Source: a virus
Length of the DNA stretch: 27,469 nucleotides
Virus record (IMG/VR): IMGVR_UViG_3300037296_000076
Coordinates: 1 to 27,469 of that record
Reading direction: 5' to 3' (one strand)
A program made the translations under genes and the position numbers. Shown in pieces: positions 13,092 to 21,266 of the stretch (positions within the stretch are counted from its first letter, which is position 1; the number at the start of each line of letters is the position of its first letter). The notes below the pieces were generated by a model. That model was not told where the DNA came from and searched no databases. It was given only the letters and a program-made list of their open reading frames with translations.

Positions 13092-14923
13092 TGGAACAAC
13101 GCCCTTTCTTCGGGTGTCATGGCAGACCACGCGCGCGACCACTCGTCAGGCGACAGTTGCGTGCCTTGTGGGGGCGGCGGGGGCGCTGCCTGCGTCTGCA
13201 CCGCGTCAGGTGTCGGCTGCGGTTGCCCGCCCGTTCCGTTCACGATCTGCAAATAAACATCGTTTACCCGGTTCAAGTTGTAGGCCAGATCCTCGGCATC
13301 AAGCGATTGATCGAGGTTGCCAATAACAGACTGCAAGAGGCGCATTTCGCTCTCATTGATCGCGCCAAGCGCACCGCCTGTCGGGGAAGCGTCCCGCATC
13401 TGTTGCAGGCGATCAAAGCCGACGTTGGCCTTGATGGTTTCAAGGAGGCCAGAAAGGCTTTTAGCGTCAGTGCCGGGGATGGCAGCAAGGCGTGCGCCCA
13501 ATCCGGTTGTCCAACGGGGGCTTTGCTCAATGATGCCAAGAGCGCGGCCAATGTCCTCTTGCACAATGTTCGTGCTACGCTCGACTCCCGCTTGCGTCAG
13601 GGCGTCCTTGTCTTGGATCGCTTGGTCTTCAACTGTGACCGGCCCGCCTGGGATTGGCGATGCTTCGCCCGTGTTTCTATCCACGCGCCAGCCAGCGGGA
13701 ACGCCGCCGTCAGTGCCGTAAAGATATTGGCCCGCTTCTTCGCCCATGTTATTATTCACGGTCGTCTGGCTGCGCCCTGCTTGCGCTCTTGCCGTCTGGT
13801 AGTCCAAAAGCGAACCTTCAAACCCCTGATTGCGGGCATACTCATATTCCTGCATTCCTGCGGTCTGGTCTGGCTGTGGGTTTTGCATCTGCTGCAATTC
13901 AAGCTGCGCCCGTTGCAGTTCGATCTGGTCCATTTGCGACGGCCCCGGCTGCAACATGCGCTGCATCATCAGGCCCGCCAGTGCCTTTTGACCGTCGGAT
14001 GCGTAGGGGTTGTCCATAAACTGCGCGACCTGCGACAGCGCGGCCATATCAGGCTGTGCGCCGCCGAACGATTGCCCCGGCGCGCCTTGCGTCGAAACGG
14101 TCGCGTTCATGCCGCCGCCCGCGTGTGTCGTGGCGTAGTCGGACAGGCTAGTCCCGTTGCTGTCCGATGGATTATATTTCCCGCCGCTTTCGATGAACTT
14201 CCGCGCGCCGCCAGTGCCGCCCAGATGGGCCACCGCAAGGATGCTATCCTCCGTCAGCGGGGGGATGCCACCGGGGCCATCTATGTCTTGCCCAACGTAG
14301 CGGCCAAGGTCGCCCATGATGTCTTGCTTGTGCCAATTCTCGACGGCAAGCTGCGTTTGCTCGGGCGCACGGGAAAAGTCCGCGCCAGTCATGCCATCCG
14401 GGATAACGCCAGCTCGCGCAGCATCAGCCAAGCGCGCCTCGCCAAACTGCCCGCGCCCGCCATAGCCTTCGCTGTTTAGTGCATTCCAGTTGCCGCCGCT
14501 TTCGGTGCGAACGATGGAATCTGGCAAGCCATAGCCAAGCCCCGGACCATTCCCCGCAGCCGCGCCCATATCGGTGCTGTTGTCGGCAGGCATGAACGAT
14601 GGCGTCCCGGTCGCGCCCATCGTGGACGCGGTGCCAGTCATCCCGCCGCCCATGCTGTTGCCCCAGAGGGACTGCAACGCGCCAAACTGCTGTTCAGCAT
14701 CGCTACGGCCCGCTTCTTCGCCGATAGACGCCTGATTGCCAGCACGGCGCGCGCCAATGGCCTTGCCTACGGCATGGATGCCTTGCCCAATGTTCTGCGG
14801 CGTGTCTTGAGCCAATGACGCCATGAGGCGCTGTTGCAATGCCCGCTTGGACTTCACGTCCTCATATGTAGGCGTGTCGGTGCCTTTGCCGAAGATAAAC
14901 GACTGGATGCCTGACATGTTCAT
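13088..14923 (-). CDS. Internal virion protein with lytic transglycosylase-like domain
   Basis: A 611-residue protein. Residues 131-270 look like a lysozyme-fold peptidoglycan hydrolase: LPDSIVRTESGGNWNALN with likely catalytic Glu141, then GYGGRGQFGEARLADAA (153-169) and VAHLGGTGGARKFIESGG (231-248). The region after 330 is a Gln-rich coiled coil (QMDQIELQRAQLELQQM). This combination is standard for ejection proteins that open the cell wall during DNA entry. It is flanked by two other ejection-type proteins and overlaps both neighbours by 4 bases; its ATG overlaps the stop of the S74-like tail frame. The C-terminus is Pro/Gln-rich and then acidic. Confidence 0.85.
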   Translation of the reverse strand: MNMSGIQSFIFGKGTDTPTYEDVKSKRALQQRLMASLAQDTPQNIGQGIHAVGKAIGARRAGNQASIGEEAGRSDAEQQFGALQSLWGNSMGGGMTGTASTMGATGTPSFMPADNSTDMGAAAGNGPGLGYGLPDSIVRTESGGNWNALNSEGYGGRGQFGEARLADAARAGVIPDGMTGADFSRAPEQTQLAVENWHKQDIMGDLGRYVGQDIDGPGGIPPLTEDSILAVAHLGGTGGARKFIESGGKYNPSDSNGTSLSDYATTHAGGGMNATVSTQGAPGQSFGGAQPDMAALSQVAQFMDNPYASDGQKALAGLMMQRMLQPGPSQMDQIELQRAQLELQQMQNPQPDQTAGMQEYEYARNQGFEGSLLDYQTARAQAGRSQTTVNNNMGEEAGQYLYGTDGGVPAGWRVDRNTGEASPIPGGPVTVEDQAIQDKDALTQAGVERSTNIVQEDIGRALGIIEQSPRWTTGLGARLAAIPGTDAKSLSGLLETIKANVGFDRLQQMRDASPTGGALGAINESEMRLLQSVIGNLDQSLDAEDLAYNLNRVNDVYLQIVNGTGGQPQPTPDAVQTQAAPPPPPQGTQLSPDEWSRAWSAMTPEERALFQ

Positions 14924-15108
14924 CGCGTGGCCTTTCCGTAATTGACCGCCTTAAACCCGCCGTGTGTGGTTACGGCGTCAGGGCGGCGTTTCTCGACTTC
15001 TTGCGCCATCAAGACCATCTGGATCGGCCCGCCTGACTTATACCGGTATGTATAGATCTGCTGGCCGTCGTTAGTCTTGCCGACCTTCTTGATGTCGTCC
15101 TTCAGGCG
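14920..15108 (-). CDS. S74 intramolecular-chaperone module after an in-frame amber
   Basis: 62 codons continue in the same frame directly after the TAG of the upstream gene: RLKDDIKKVGKTNDGQQIYT, then about 11 residues, then MAQEVEKRRPDAV, and finally GGFKAVNYGKAT. This is the Peptidase_S74 / endosialidase-chaperone pattern (RLKxxI...G.MAQEV...P.AV...G..AVNY). There is no ATG, GTG or TTG until codon 31. Its stop overlaps the start of the next gene (ATGA), as real genes do here. Homologous structural proteins commonly carry this module fused at their end. It may be made by amber readthrough, or the fusion was broken by a point mutation or sequencing error. Confidence 0.65.
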   Translation of the reverse strand, partial: RLKDDIKKVGKTNDGQQIYTYRYKSGGPIQMVLMAQEVEKRRPDAVTTHGGFKAVNYGKATR

Positions 15109-16407
15109 CTAGCCAGAGAATATTGCCGCACCAGCGCCCAGAATCCCGCCCCAAAGTTGGTTTTTATTCTTCTGCTGGTTTTGGTAGTTTGCACTCTGAG
15201 CGCCGTAATTCGCGTTGATCAGCCCAGCGATGTCAGTATTTGCCACCTGTCCTTGCGGCATACCCGCCATCGGTGCCTGTTGTGCTTGTCCAAGCCCCGC
15301 CAACGATTGTAGGCGCTGCATAGGGTCGTTGCGCAAGGTCATGCGCTCGTTAATGTCCCGCGCCCGCATACTGTCGGCGTAGCTTGACTGACGCAGATCG
15401 TTGACTTGCTGCTGCGTCCGGGATTGGTTGTTCATGCTGATGGCCGACGTTTTGTTGTCATACATGCCTTGACGCGCCGCATTTTTAAGCCCGACCTGTT
15501 GCATATCCTGCCCGAATTGCTGGCCCTGTGCGTTATTGGCAAACTGCGCCGCGCCTTGGTTCTGTGCGTAACGCTGCGCAACGGCATCGTTGGCAAAGCC
15601 AGATCGGGCGGCGTTCTGCCCGAATTGCTGCGCTTGCGCGCTATTCTGAAATCCTGCGCGGTCACGCTCCATGCCGACCAGGCGGGCCTGCTCGTCGCCA
15701 GCACCTAGAATGGCCGACATCCGCGCATCGTTTGTCTGGCGGCTATAGTCGCCCATCGCGGCCTCGTATGCCGACGATCCGATGCCAATGCCCTGTGAAG
15801 CAAGGCGGGCTTCTAGCGCGTCCTTGTCTTGCGTGAGCGAGGGGTTCATCCGTGCCATGAGGGCATTTTGCACTTCGTCGCGCTGTGCTGCGAAGTCGCC
15901 GGAATAGCTGTTCGTGATCTTACCTGCGTTCGCAATCGTGCCATTGACGTTGCCGCCTTGATCAAAGCTGTTGGCGATATCGCCCTGCGCCACATTGCCG
16001 ACAAGCCCCGGCCCCGAGCCGACCATATCTTGACGGCCCATACCAATGCCGCCGCCGCCCTGCTGGATGCCGTTAAAGTTGAGCGCATTTTGCCCCATAA
16101 CGTCATAGGCGGCGCTATTGGCGGCTTTGGCGGTGCGCAGTGTCGCGTTCTGCGACTTGTTGTAAATGTCCTCATTCTTGCCAGTCAGAGACGTGTTCTG
16201 CGACATGATTGGCACGCTGTATGTCTTGCCGTCCGGGCCAGTAATAGTTTTAGTCCCGGTCTGGCTGCGCGTGGTCTTATATCCCGGCCCCGACATGTTG
16301 CCGCTGTTCATGTATTGGTTGGCAATCGCGGTCTGAATGTTAGACCCGGTTTGTGCCCCCGCCGTTTTCTGGGGATCGGGCGGGGTTGGGGCTTTTCCTC
16401 CACTCAT
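15109..16407 (-). CDS. Structural/ejection protein, Ala/Gln/Asn-rich (body of an S74-type protein)
   Basis: A 432-residue protein of the phage 'tail fiber domain-containing' type. Residues 176-245 hold the characteristic MNPSLTQDKDALEARLASQG ... AYEAAMGDYSRQTNDARMSA pattern. Residues 250-300 repeat FGQN/FANN-type units (QAQQFGQNA, GAAQFANNA, GQQFGQDM). It ends in a hydrophobic GGILGAGAAIFSG and TAG. Such proteins usually continue into an S74 chaperone module, which here follows in frame beyond the amber. The start at 16407 gives ATGA overlap with the GNAT gene and AGGAG 7 bases upstream, better than an ATG 10 codons earlier. By position it is probably an ejection or tail component. Confidence 0.75.
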   Translation of the reverse strand: MSGGKAPTPPDPQKTAGAQTGSNIQTAIANQYMNSGNMSGPGYKTTRSQTGTKTITGPDGKTYSVPIMSQNTSLTGKNEDIYNKSQNATLRTAKAANSAAYDVMGQNALNFNGIQQGGGGIGMGRQDMVGSGPGLVGNVAQGDIANSFDQGGNVNGTIANAGKITNSYSGDFAAQRDEVQNALMARMNPSLTQDKDALEARLASQGIGIGSSAYEAAMGDYSRQTNDARMSAILGAGDEQARLVGMERDRAGFQNSAQAQQFGQNAARSGFANDAVAQRYAQNQGAAQFANNAQGQQFGQDMQQVGLKNAARQGMYDNKTSAISMNNQSRTQQQVNDLRQSSYADSMRARDINERMTLRNDPMQRLQSLAGLGQAQQAPMAGMPQGQVANTDIAGLINANYGAQSANYQNQQKNKNQLWGGILGAGAAIFSG

Positions 16408-16835
16408 GGCAGGCTCCTGTATTTGCTCGTCAGCCACGTCTTGCGCGGCAGGACATAAATTGAAGACGGCTGGTCCTCGCCGCTCAAGTGCGGAACGGCG
16501 GTTTCAGATGCCCCAACTTTCAGCCAAAAGCGGCGGGCCGGTTCGTTATCGTGCTTGGATATGCCAACTGCGGCTTGGCAGTCAGCAGTGATGAAAACGT
16601 AATCAAATATCTCGGTCAGGACAGCTTTGTTTAGCCATCGCGGGTGATCCGAAGCGGCTGAAACCTCAATCGTGCCGAAGTGCGGGGTCCAACGGTGCAG
16701 CACAACGGCGGCAACTAGGGTGTCAGACCCATCAACCACGCCCACAGAGAGCGAATTGACGAACTCCGCACCGCCGGGCAACCTTTCGTCAAGGAACGCC
16801 TCTCCGACGCCCTCTGGAAGCCACACGGGGGTCAT
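16404..16835 (-). CDS. GNAT-family acetyltransferase-like phage protein
   Basis: A 143-residue protein with the GNAT outline: strands around SVGVVDGSDTLVAAVVLHRW, a segment FGTIEVSAASDHPRWLNKAVLTEIFDYVF and the late motif KHDNEPARRFWLKVGASET, where an N.PA..F..K.GF-type helix is usual. A clear acetyl-CoA pyrophosphate loop (Q/RxxGxG/A) is not evident, so activity is uncertain. Many short-tailed phages carry such a protein between tail-stopper and internal-virion genes; its substrate is unknown. It overlaps both neighbours by 4 bases (ATGA), so it is made with the virion proteins. Confidence 0.7.
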   Translation of the reverse strand: MTPVWLPEGVGEAFLDERLPGGAEFVNSLSVGVVDGSDTLVAAVVLHRWTPHFGTIEVSAASDHPRWLNKAVLTEIFDYVFITADCQAAVGISKHDNEPARRFWLKVGASETAVPHLSGEDQPSSIYVLPRKTWLTSKYRSLP

Positions 16836-18415
16836 AACGGCTCACCCGACATATACGTCAGGTCAACGGATACCAATTCGCAATCCACGCGCGCCGTGCC
16901 AGCGCTCAATATCTGCACTTGCGGGGCTAAGACGAAGCCTTGGCCGGATACGGTTTCCCACTCCGACTTGACGACGTAAGCTGTTCCCCCTGCGGCCCAC
17001 GTTGCCGTGTCCCAATCTGAAACGTCCCAAAGCGAGCCGTCCACTAGCGCAGGGTCTGACGACATAGGTGCGCTGCGAAATGCGGGGTCATAGTCCGACG
17101 CGATGCTGACCTTGGCGTCAAACGTGGTGCGCGATCTGAACGTCAGGCGGGCCAGTCCTGCCCGCTTAAACGCGGCAGGCGCGCCCAGATGGTCGAACTG
17201 ATAGCAGATGGCGCAAGTAAATGACGATCCGTTGTCAGTACCACCTGTTTCAGCCTGGCAGATATCCGATCCGTGGCCAAAGTAGGGGTAATCCCCCAGC
17301 ACGGTCATTGTGGCCGCGTCCCAGCCTGAAATCGTGGTCCAAGCCCCTGTGCGAAGCGATACGGCAAAGGAACGCGGGACTTGCCCCGATACGGTCGGGG
17401 GCGCGATGAACGCAAACCCGCCGCGCTCGTATTTGGCAACGCCCCAACTTGCCCCGCCGATCTGAACGGCATCGCGCCAATCTGGCTCAATCGCACGGGA
17501 TACAGCTTGTGCTTGCAACGCCCCCGGCTCCTTCGTGATGACTGCTGACAGGGGGATTAAGCCCTCCCGCGTGCATATCATCAGATCGCCGCCCACCTTA
17601 AAGTAGGCATCGCGGCCTAGCGGTTCGCCGACGCGGTAAACGCCTTGCAGTGAGATGGTGGCAGATGGGTCGCCGCTGTAGATAGCCACCTCACCTTGAT
17701 CCGTGACGAAGATGGTGTGATCGTCCAGCCCGTCGCCAGCATCGGTTGAGAATGTTTCGCCAAAAAGCAGCACGCCGCCACGGTTAAACACGCCCGCCAA
17801 GGGGAAATTGGTTGCAGCGCCAGACACCGAATTGATTCCAAGATACCAAGCGTTCATCGTGTTTTTCTGAATGAACCACTGGCGGTTGCTGTATGCCCAG
17901 ACATGGGACAACAGCGCGCTAGAAATGCCCGTAATCGACGGGACGGACCAAGCCGTGCCATCGTATTGCTGCGCCGGATCGGCACCGTTCACGACGGTCA
18001 GGAATGACCCGCCAGCGGTTTCGGTTTCAAGCGCTGAATAGTCACCGCCCGTTTGGCCCGTTACCGTGGCCGTTAGTGCCGTGCCTTCCGGTGTGGCCTG
18101 CGAAAACTCGTAAATCTGTGTCGCATCTGCGGCGAAGAACTTAGCCACACCGCCTGCGCGATACTGGAACAGCTTAGTGACATCGCCATCCGTCGTAGCC
18201 TTGACCACATACCCGCCGCGCGGCTTTGGCCCCGCCTCATATGGGAGGAAGTTATCAAGCACGATTGCCGATGATTCCGGCGCTTGCGACAGGTTAACAG
18301 CCGTCACAAGGCCAGACACCGGGGCAGCGTAAGTCTTTAACTGCGCCTGCGGTTGCTTGTCGCTTTCCGTCTGCTTGCGATCAGCAGGGCGCGCACGCGC
18401 GGGCCTAAGCACCAC
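16832..18415 (-). CDS. Tail stopper/hub (P22 gp10-like) protein
   Basis: A 527-residue beta-rich protein. After a short basic lead (PARARPADRKQ) it reads APVSGLVTAVNLSQ ... VLDNFLPYEAGPKPRGGY, the typical start of short-tail stopper proteins that count out 'DNFLPxxxG...RxG'. The rest has repeated strand motifs (KLFQYRAGGVAKFFAAD, ATQIYEFSQA, HTIFVTDQGEVAIYSGD) like a beta-propeller. It would seal the portal-adaptor ring after packaging. I start at GTG 18415, six bases after AAGG of AAGGCGG and overlapping the previous gene by 11 bases; a second GTG follows at 18412. The upstream remainder of the frame is a shadow. Confidence 0.75.
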   Translation of the reverse strand: MVLRPARARPADRKQTESDKQPQAQLKTYAAPVSGLVTAVNLSQAPESSAIVLDNFLPYEAGPKPRGGYVVKATTDGDVTKLFQYRAGGVAKFFAADATQIYEFSQATPEGTALTATVTGQTGGDYSALETETAGGSFLTVVNGADPAQQYDGTAWSVPSITGISSALLSHVWAYSNRQWFIQKNTMNAWYLGINSVSGAATNFPLAGVFNRGGVLLFGETFSTDAGDGLDDHTIFVTDQGEVAIYSGDPSATISLQGVYRVGEPLGRDAYFKVGGDLMICTREGLIPLSAVITKEPGALQAQAVSRAIEPDWRDAVQIGGASWGVAKYERGGFAFIAPPTVSGQVPRSFAVSLRTGAWTTISGWDAATMTVLGDYPYFGHGSDICQAETGGTDNGSSFTCAICYQFDHLGAPAAFKRAGLARLTFRSRTTFDAKVSIASDYDPAFRSAPMSSDPALVDGSLWDVSDWDTATWAAGGTAYVVKSEWETVSGQGFVLAPQVQILSAGTARVDCELVSVDLTYMSGEPL

Positions 18416-18989
18416 GATCCGCCTTGATATAGGTTTCCAGATCCGCCTCGAACTCTGCCGCCAAATCGTCGTAGGCAAAGCCCTTGAGCCGGTTCCAGCG
18501 CCACACACCGGCGCGGACCAAAAGCCGTTCTGGGATCAGCAATGCATCGCCATCGTCGGTGATCTTGCTCTTGCCGCCGTCAACCCAATTTCTGGACAGG
18601 TAAGTCACGGTCGCATCGTCTGACAGCGCCGGGGAAAATAGGATATTGCCACCGCGCAGGTGGTAATAGCCGGTATTGGATTCAGACCGGCTTAGGAACG
18701 ACCACAATTCGGGGGCTGTTACGGGGCGATATGCGCCGCAAGGGGCGCTAACTGTCCCGCTGTCGGCCATCTCCTGAAAGTCAGCAGGCAACGGCTGTGC
18801 GGTGGACCCTGTGGCCGCTGTGAATGTGCTGAACATTTTCGACCATTCAGCACGGGACGCAATGTCGCGCCCGCCTTCGTTAATCTCGTTAATAACTTGC
18901 TGCGCCTCGTAAGACGTATCCGAAAACGTAGCTGTGCCAGACAGGCCAATCTCGCGGTAAACCTGCTGGATCACATCTTGCGCGCTCAT
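18405..18989 (-). CDS. Head-tail adaptor-like protein 2
   Basis: A 194-residue protein, helical at the N-terminus (VIQQVYREIGLSG, QQVINEINEGGRDIASRAEW) and at the C-terminus (LLVRAGVWRWNRLKGFAYDD, AEFEADLETYIKAD), with a strand-rich middle. This is the usual layout of phage adaptor (P22 gp4 / T7 gp11-like) proteins that bind below the portal ring. Its partner at 18986-19555 has the same layout, so they may be ancient paralogues forming successive rings. The ATG overlaps the stop of that gene by 4 bases. The family call is from layout and position. Confidence 0.7.
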   Translation of the reverse strand: MSAQDVIQQVYREIGLSGTATFSDTSYEAQQVINEINEGGRDIASRAEWSKMFSTFTAATGSTAQPLPADFQEMADSGTVSAPCGAYRPVTAPELWSFLSRSESNTGYYHLRGGNILFSPALSDDATVTYLSRNWVDGGKSKITDDGDALLIPERLLVRAGVWRWNRLKGFAYDDLAAEFEADLETYIKADRGA

Positions 18990-19555
18990 GGTGTCGGCCC
19001 TTCTAGCGTGTAGGCAGACCCAACCATCCGTGCGGCGAAGTCACTATGCTGCAAGTCTTGGATCAGCGATGCAACGGCACCTTCGGCCAGTTGCGCGTTC
19101 TGCACGTCCAGCTTGGCGACGTATGCCTGGCGCTGGATTGCAACGAGATACAATTCGGGGGCCATTTCTAGCAGCCAATTTGTGCAGTTCTCGACTAGCC
19201 CCGGCAGCTTGGCGTAATAGGCCAGCGATAGGTCGGTGTCGCCAAAGCGGGTCTTGAGCGTGCCGTTGACTGTGGAATAGCCGTAATAGCGGTTCTGTAA
19301 TTCGTCATAGGTGCAGCCGGTCAGGTTGTTTGTGCCAACCATCAGGCGGCGCATCTGCAAGAAGTCGGAAGGCAGGTAGGCGGTGCCGTCCGCGTCCGTG
19401 GTCAACGTGGTCTGCGTTTCCATCGGACCCATGCGCAGGCGGCGGTTTAGGTCATTCTCCGCAAACCCGGTCAGCATTTCTGCGCGGGTCGCAACGCTAC
19501 CGTCACCAGTGCGCGTGACAACCTCGGCAATCAGTTCTGACCAGTCTGCAATCAT
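18986..19555 (-). CDS. Head-tail adaptor protein 1
   Basis: A 189-residue protein with the pattern of the phage adaptor family: WSELIAEVVTRTGDGS, MLTGFAENDLNRRLRMGPME, TAYLPSDFLQMRRLMV, then SLAYYAKLPGL and the late helix WLLEMAPELYLVAIQRQAY. The 'LPSDFLQMR' strand-turn and 'YYAKLP' are hallmarks I know from these proteins. It connects the portal to the stopper. ATGA overlaps at both ends place it firmly in the virion operon. Confidence 0.8.
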   Translation of the reverse strand: MIADWSELIAEVVTRTGDGSVATRAEMLTGFAENDLNRRLRMGPMETQTTLTTDADGTAYLPSDFLQMRRLMVGTNNLTGCTYDELQNRYYGYSTVNGTLKTRFGDTDLSLAYYAKLPGLVENCTNWLLEMAPELYLVAIQRQAYVAKLDVQNAQLAEGAVASLIQDLQHSDFAARMVGSAYTLEGPTP

Positions 19556-19866
19556 GTTCGGCCTTCTTTCACGCGAAACGCGGCGTTGTCGCTGTCATTC
19601 AGCCACTTGGACACAAACTTCTTGTCGTTCTGCACGAGCGCTTGGCTTAGCCCGTCATAGGCAACGCTAAGCGGCACGCGCGCCACCAGCCGCCCAATGC
19701 CGTCCGTCTGCCGTTGGCCTTCCATTGCGGCCCGCAGCTTCTTGTTCTCGTCAATGATCTGCCCGACCGGGGCGACGGTCTTATAGTGGACCAAGTCGCC
19801 ATCGCGGATGATCCATGTCTGAACGCCCGTTTCGGGGTCGCTTTTCCAAAGCCGCCATCCGCTCAT
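19552..19866 (-). CDS. Conserved-looking small structural-operon protein
   Basis: A 104-residue protein of unknown function: MSGWRLWKSDPETGVQTWII, DGDLVHYKTVAPVGQIIDEN, then a helical RLVARVPLSVAYDGLSQALV and KKFVSKWLNDSDNAAFRVKE. The last pattern, 'KKFLNDSDNRAFR', resembles proteins next to capsid genes in other short-tailed phages. It overlaps both neighbours by 4 bases. It may be a minor head protein or packaging accessory; the sequence alone does not show which. Confidence 0.7.
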   Translation of the reverse strand: MSGWRLWKSDPETGVQTWIIRDGDLVHYKTVAPVGQIIDENKKLRAAMEGQRQTDGIGRLVARVPLSVAYDGLSQALVQNDKKFVSKWLNDSDNAAFRVKEGRT

Positions 19867-20012
19867 TCTGTTTCCGCCGTCGTTTCAGTTGGCTTTTTAG
19901 CCAGGGCGAATTGGGCGGCAATAAGTTGATCCTGGGCGGCAAAGTAGGCGTCACGATAGGCGCGGTATGCTGCCCCGTCGCCGTAGTGGTGCTGTGCGCT
20001 GGTCCAGTTCAT
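19863..20012 (-). CDS. Small 49-residue protein
   Basis: MNWTSAQHHYGDGAAYRAYR begins a 49-residue protein that ends in AAQDQLIAAQFALAKKPTET and an acidic tail. It is mostly one helix. It starts one base into the stop of the gene before it (TGATG) and its stop overlaps the next start (ATGA), so it is translated even though very short. I cannot assign a role. Confidence 0.65.
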   Translation of the reverse strand: MNWTSAQHHYGDGAAYRAYRDAYFAAQDQLIAAQFALAKKPTETTAETE

Positions 20013-20182
20013 CAGTCCTCTCCCGGCAGCGGGTCGGCGCGCTCAACCTTCATCTCGGCAATCAGCGACTTGGCCAGCGATACGGATAGGTCAGTGACAG
20101 TCCCGGCGGGGTGGCGCTTGCCGTCCTCGTCCCACACGTCGAATAGGACCAAGACGGGCATGGTTTTTTTGCTTGCGGTCAT
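20012..20182 (-). CDS. Small 56-residue protein, first gene after the capsid terminator
   Basis: A 56-residue protein starting MTASKKTMPVLVLFDVWDED, then GKRHPAGTVTDLSVSLAKSL and a short acidic end. A beta-hairpin followed by a helix seems likely. The ATG is preceded by AAGGA 8 bases upstream, good for an independent start. It lies 34 bases past the capsid terminator and opens the long coupled run of structural genes. Its function is unknown. Confidence 0.65.
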   Translation of the reverse strand: MTASKKTMPVLVLFDVWDEDGKRHPAGTVTDLSVSLAKSLIAEMKVERADPLPGED

Positions 20183-20215
20183 GTCGGGGGTTCCTTCGGT
20201 TAGGCTCTAGGCATA

Positions 20216-20241
20216 CAAAAGGGGCCACCGAAGCAGCCCCT
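20216..20241 (-). terminator. Rho-independent terminator after the capsid gene
   Basis: AGGGGCTGC, a TTCG tetraloop and GTGGCCCCT form a 9-pair stem on the minus strand, with two wobbles, followed by TTTT. It begins 14 bases after the capsid stop. A terminator here would set capsid-gene transcripts above those of the genes downstream; partial readthrough, or antitermination by the phage NusG-like protein, would feed them. Confidence 0.8.
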
Positions 20242-20254
20242 CATAATGCTTAGA

Positions 20255-21244
20255 TCAACTAGAGGCTGTCAATCCGAAGACATCGGCGACGACGCCCAAA
20301 CCTGCCTCGTTCTTCACCTTCAACGTGCCTTCGCCGATCAGCACGCATTTCTGCGCGTCACCGGTCTTTGCAACGTCCTTGTCTTCCTTCACCTTCCGCA
20401 GCCAGTCAAATTCCAGCATGGTCGGGTCAATCAGGAACACGTTGCGCGATACGGCAGCGGATGCAGCCTGCACGCGGTTCGGCACCATCATGACCTTGCC
20501 GTAGTCGCCTTCGTAAACGTCTGCGGTGGCGATGATGGAGTTGGTCGATCCAGACGCAGCGTAGCGGAACGATGCCACGTTGGTGTCAGACATGAACGTG
20601 GTGAACACGCGCTTGACGTAGGGCGACATGCTGGCGTGGGTGACGTTTGCGCCAGACTGGTAGCAAGCCTGCATGGTGTCATCCAGCAGCGTCTTGGTGA
20701 ACGCACGCTGCGTGCCGTTGGTTGGGGCGACGGTCAGGCCAGTGCCGGACGAAAAGCCACCGGAGGCACCAGTAGCGCCGCGAGACACGTTAGTTGCCAG
20801 CCAGGTAGGCAGACCGCCAAACGTGCGGGTTGCGCCAGACGCGGACGCCGTGCTGCTGACAATGGCGAACTCAACATCCTTGCGGATCTCAATGCCTTTC
20901 TTCAGCTTCTGCTCTTTAACCTGCTCGTTGCGGCCTGCGTTGTCGGTCGCGTCCTGCGTGTTCGAGATGATGAACGACTTACGCATGATCTGCGTGTAGT
21001 TGCCCACGCGCGCAGGAGGCGTAACAGCGCCAAAGGTGTATTCATCACCTTCAAGCTGCACGTTCGCGCCCGGCACGGCCAGCGTGTCGTATTCCCATTC
21101 AGGGTGAACGGTTTTGCACGAACCTTTGCCAATCAGAGAGTAAATCGGCGTGTCTTCGGGGGTGATGCGGTTGACCACATCGGACAGTTCCTCGCGGTTG
21201 CCCTTTGCGGCAGTCGTCTGGAAGGTATTGGTAACAATAGCCAT
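20255..21244 (-). CDS. Major capsid protein, SU10/DUF5309 type
   Basis: A 329-residue HK97-fold capsid protein of the SU10 (DUF5309) group. Signs are the N-terminus NREELSDVVNRITPEDTPIY, then SKTVHP-like HPEWEYDTLA, the PPARVGNYTQIMRKSFIISN segment, the E-loop and spine region LKKGIEIRKDVEFAI, and the SPYVKRVFTTFM and RNVFLIDPTMLEF parts. Length is normal. The scaffold gene precedes it by 22 bases and a strong terminator follows it, the usual set-up for a product needed in hundreds of copies. I am confident in the capsid role. Confidence 0.93.
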   Translation of the reverse strand: MAIVTNTFQTTAAKGNREELSDVVNRITPEDTPIYSLIGKGSCKTVHPEWEYDTLAVPGANVQLEGDEYTFGAVTPPARVGNYTQIMRKSFIISNTQDATDNAGRNEQVKEQKLKKGIEIRKDVEFAIVSSTASASGATRTFGGLPTWLATNVSRGATGASGGFSSGTGLTVAPTNGTQRAFTKTLLDDTMQACYQSGANVTHASMSPYVKRVFTTFMSDTNVASFRYAASGSTNSIIATADVYEGDYGKVMMVPNRVQAASAAVSRNVFLIDPTMLEFDWLRKVKEDKDVAKTGDAQKCVLIGEGTLKVKNEAGLGVVADVFGLTASS

Positions 21245-21266
21245 GGGATTAGCCTTTCAGCTTGGC

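Noticed and set aside
12974-14479. Plus-strand open frame of 501 codons
   Set aside because: It lies antisense to two ejection-protein genes with good domains and coupled starts; in GC-rich DNA the opposite strand often stays open. The product is Arg/Cys-rich and low in meaning.
15109-15111. Genome-wide recoding of TAG to an amino acid
   Set aside because: TAG serves as a normal stop elsewhere (for example at 18405-18407 and 3301-3303, where the next start follows at once), and long genes here are otherwise free of in-frame TAG.
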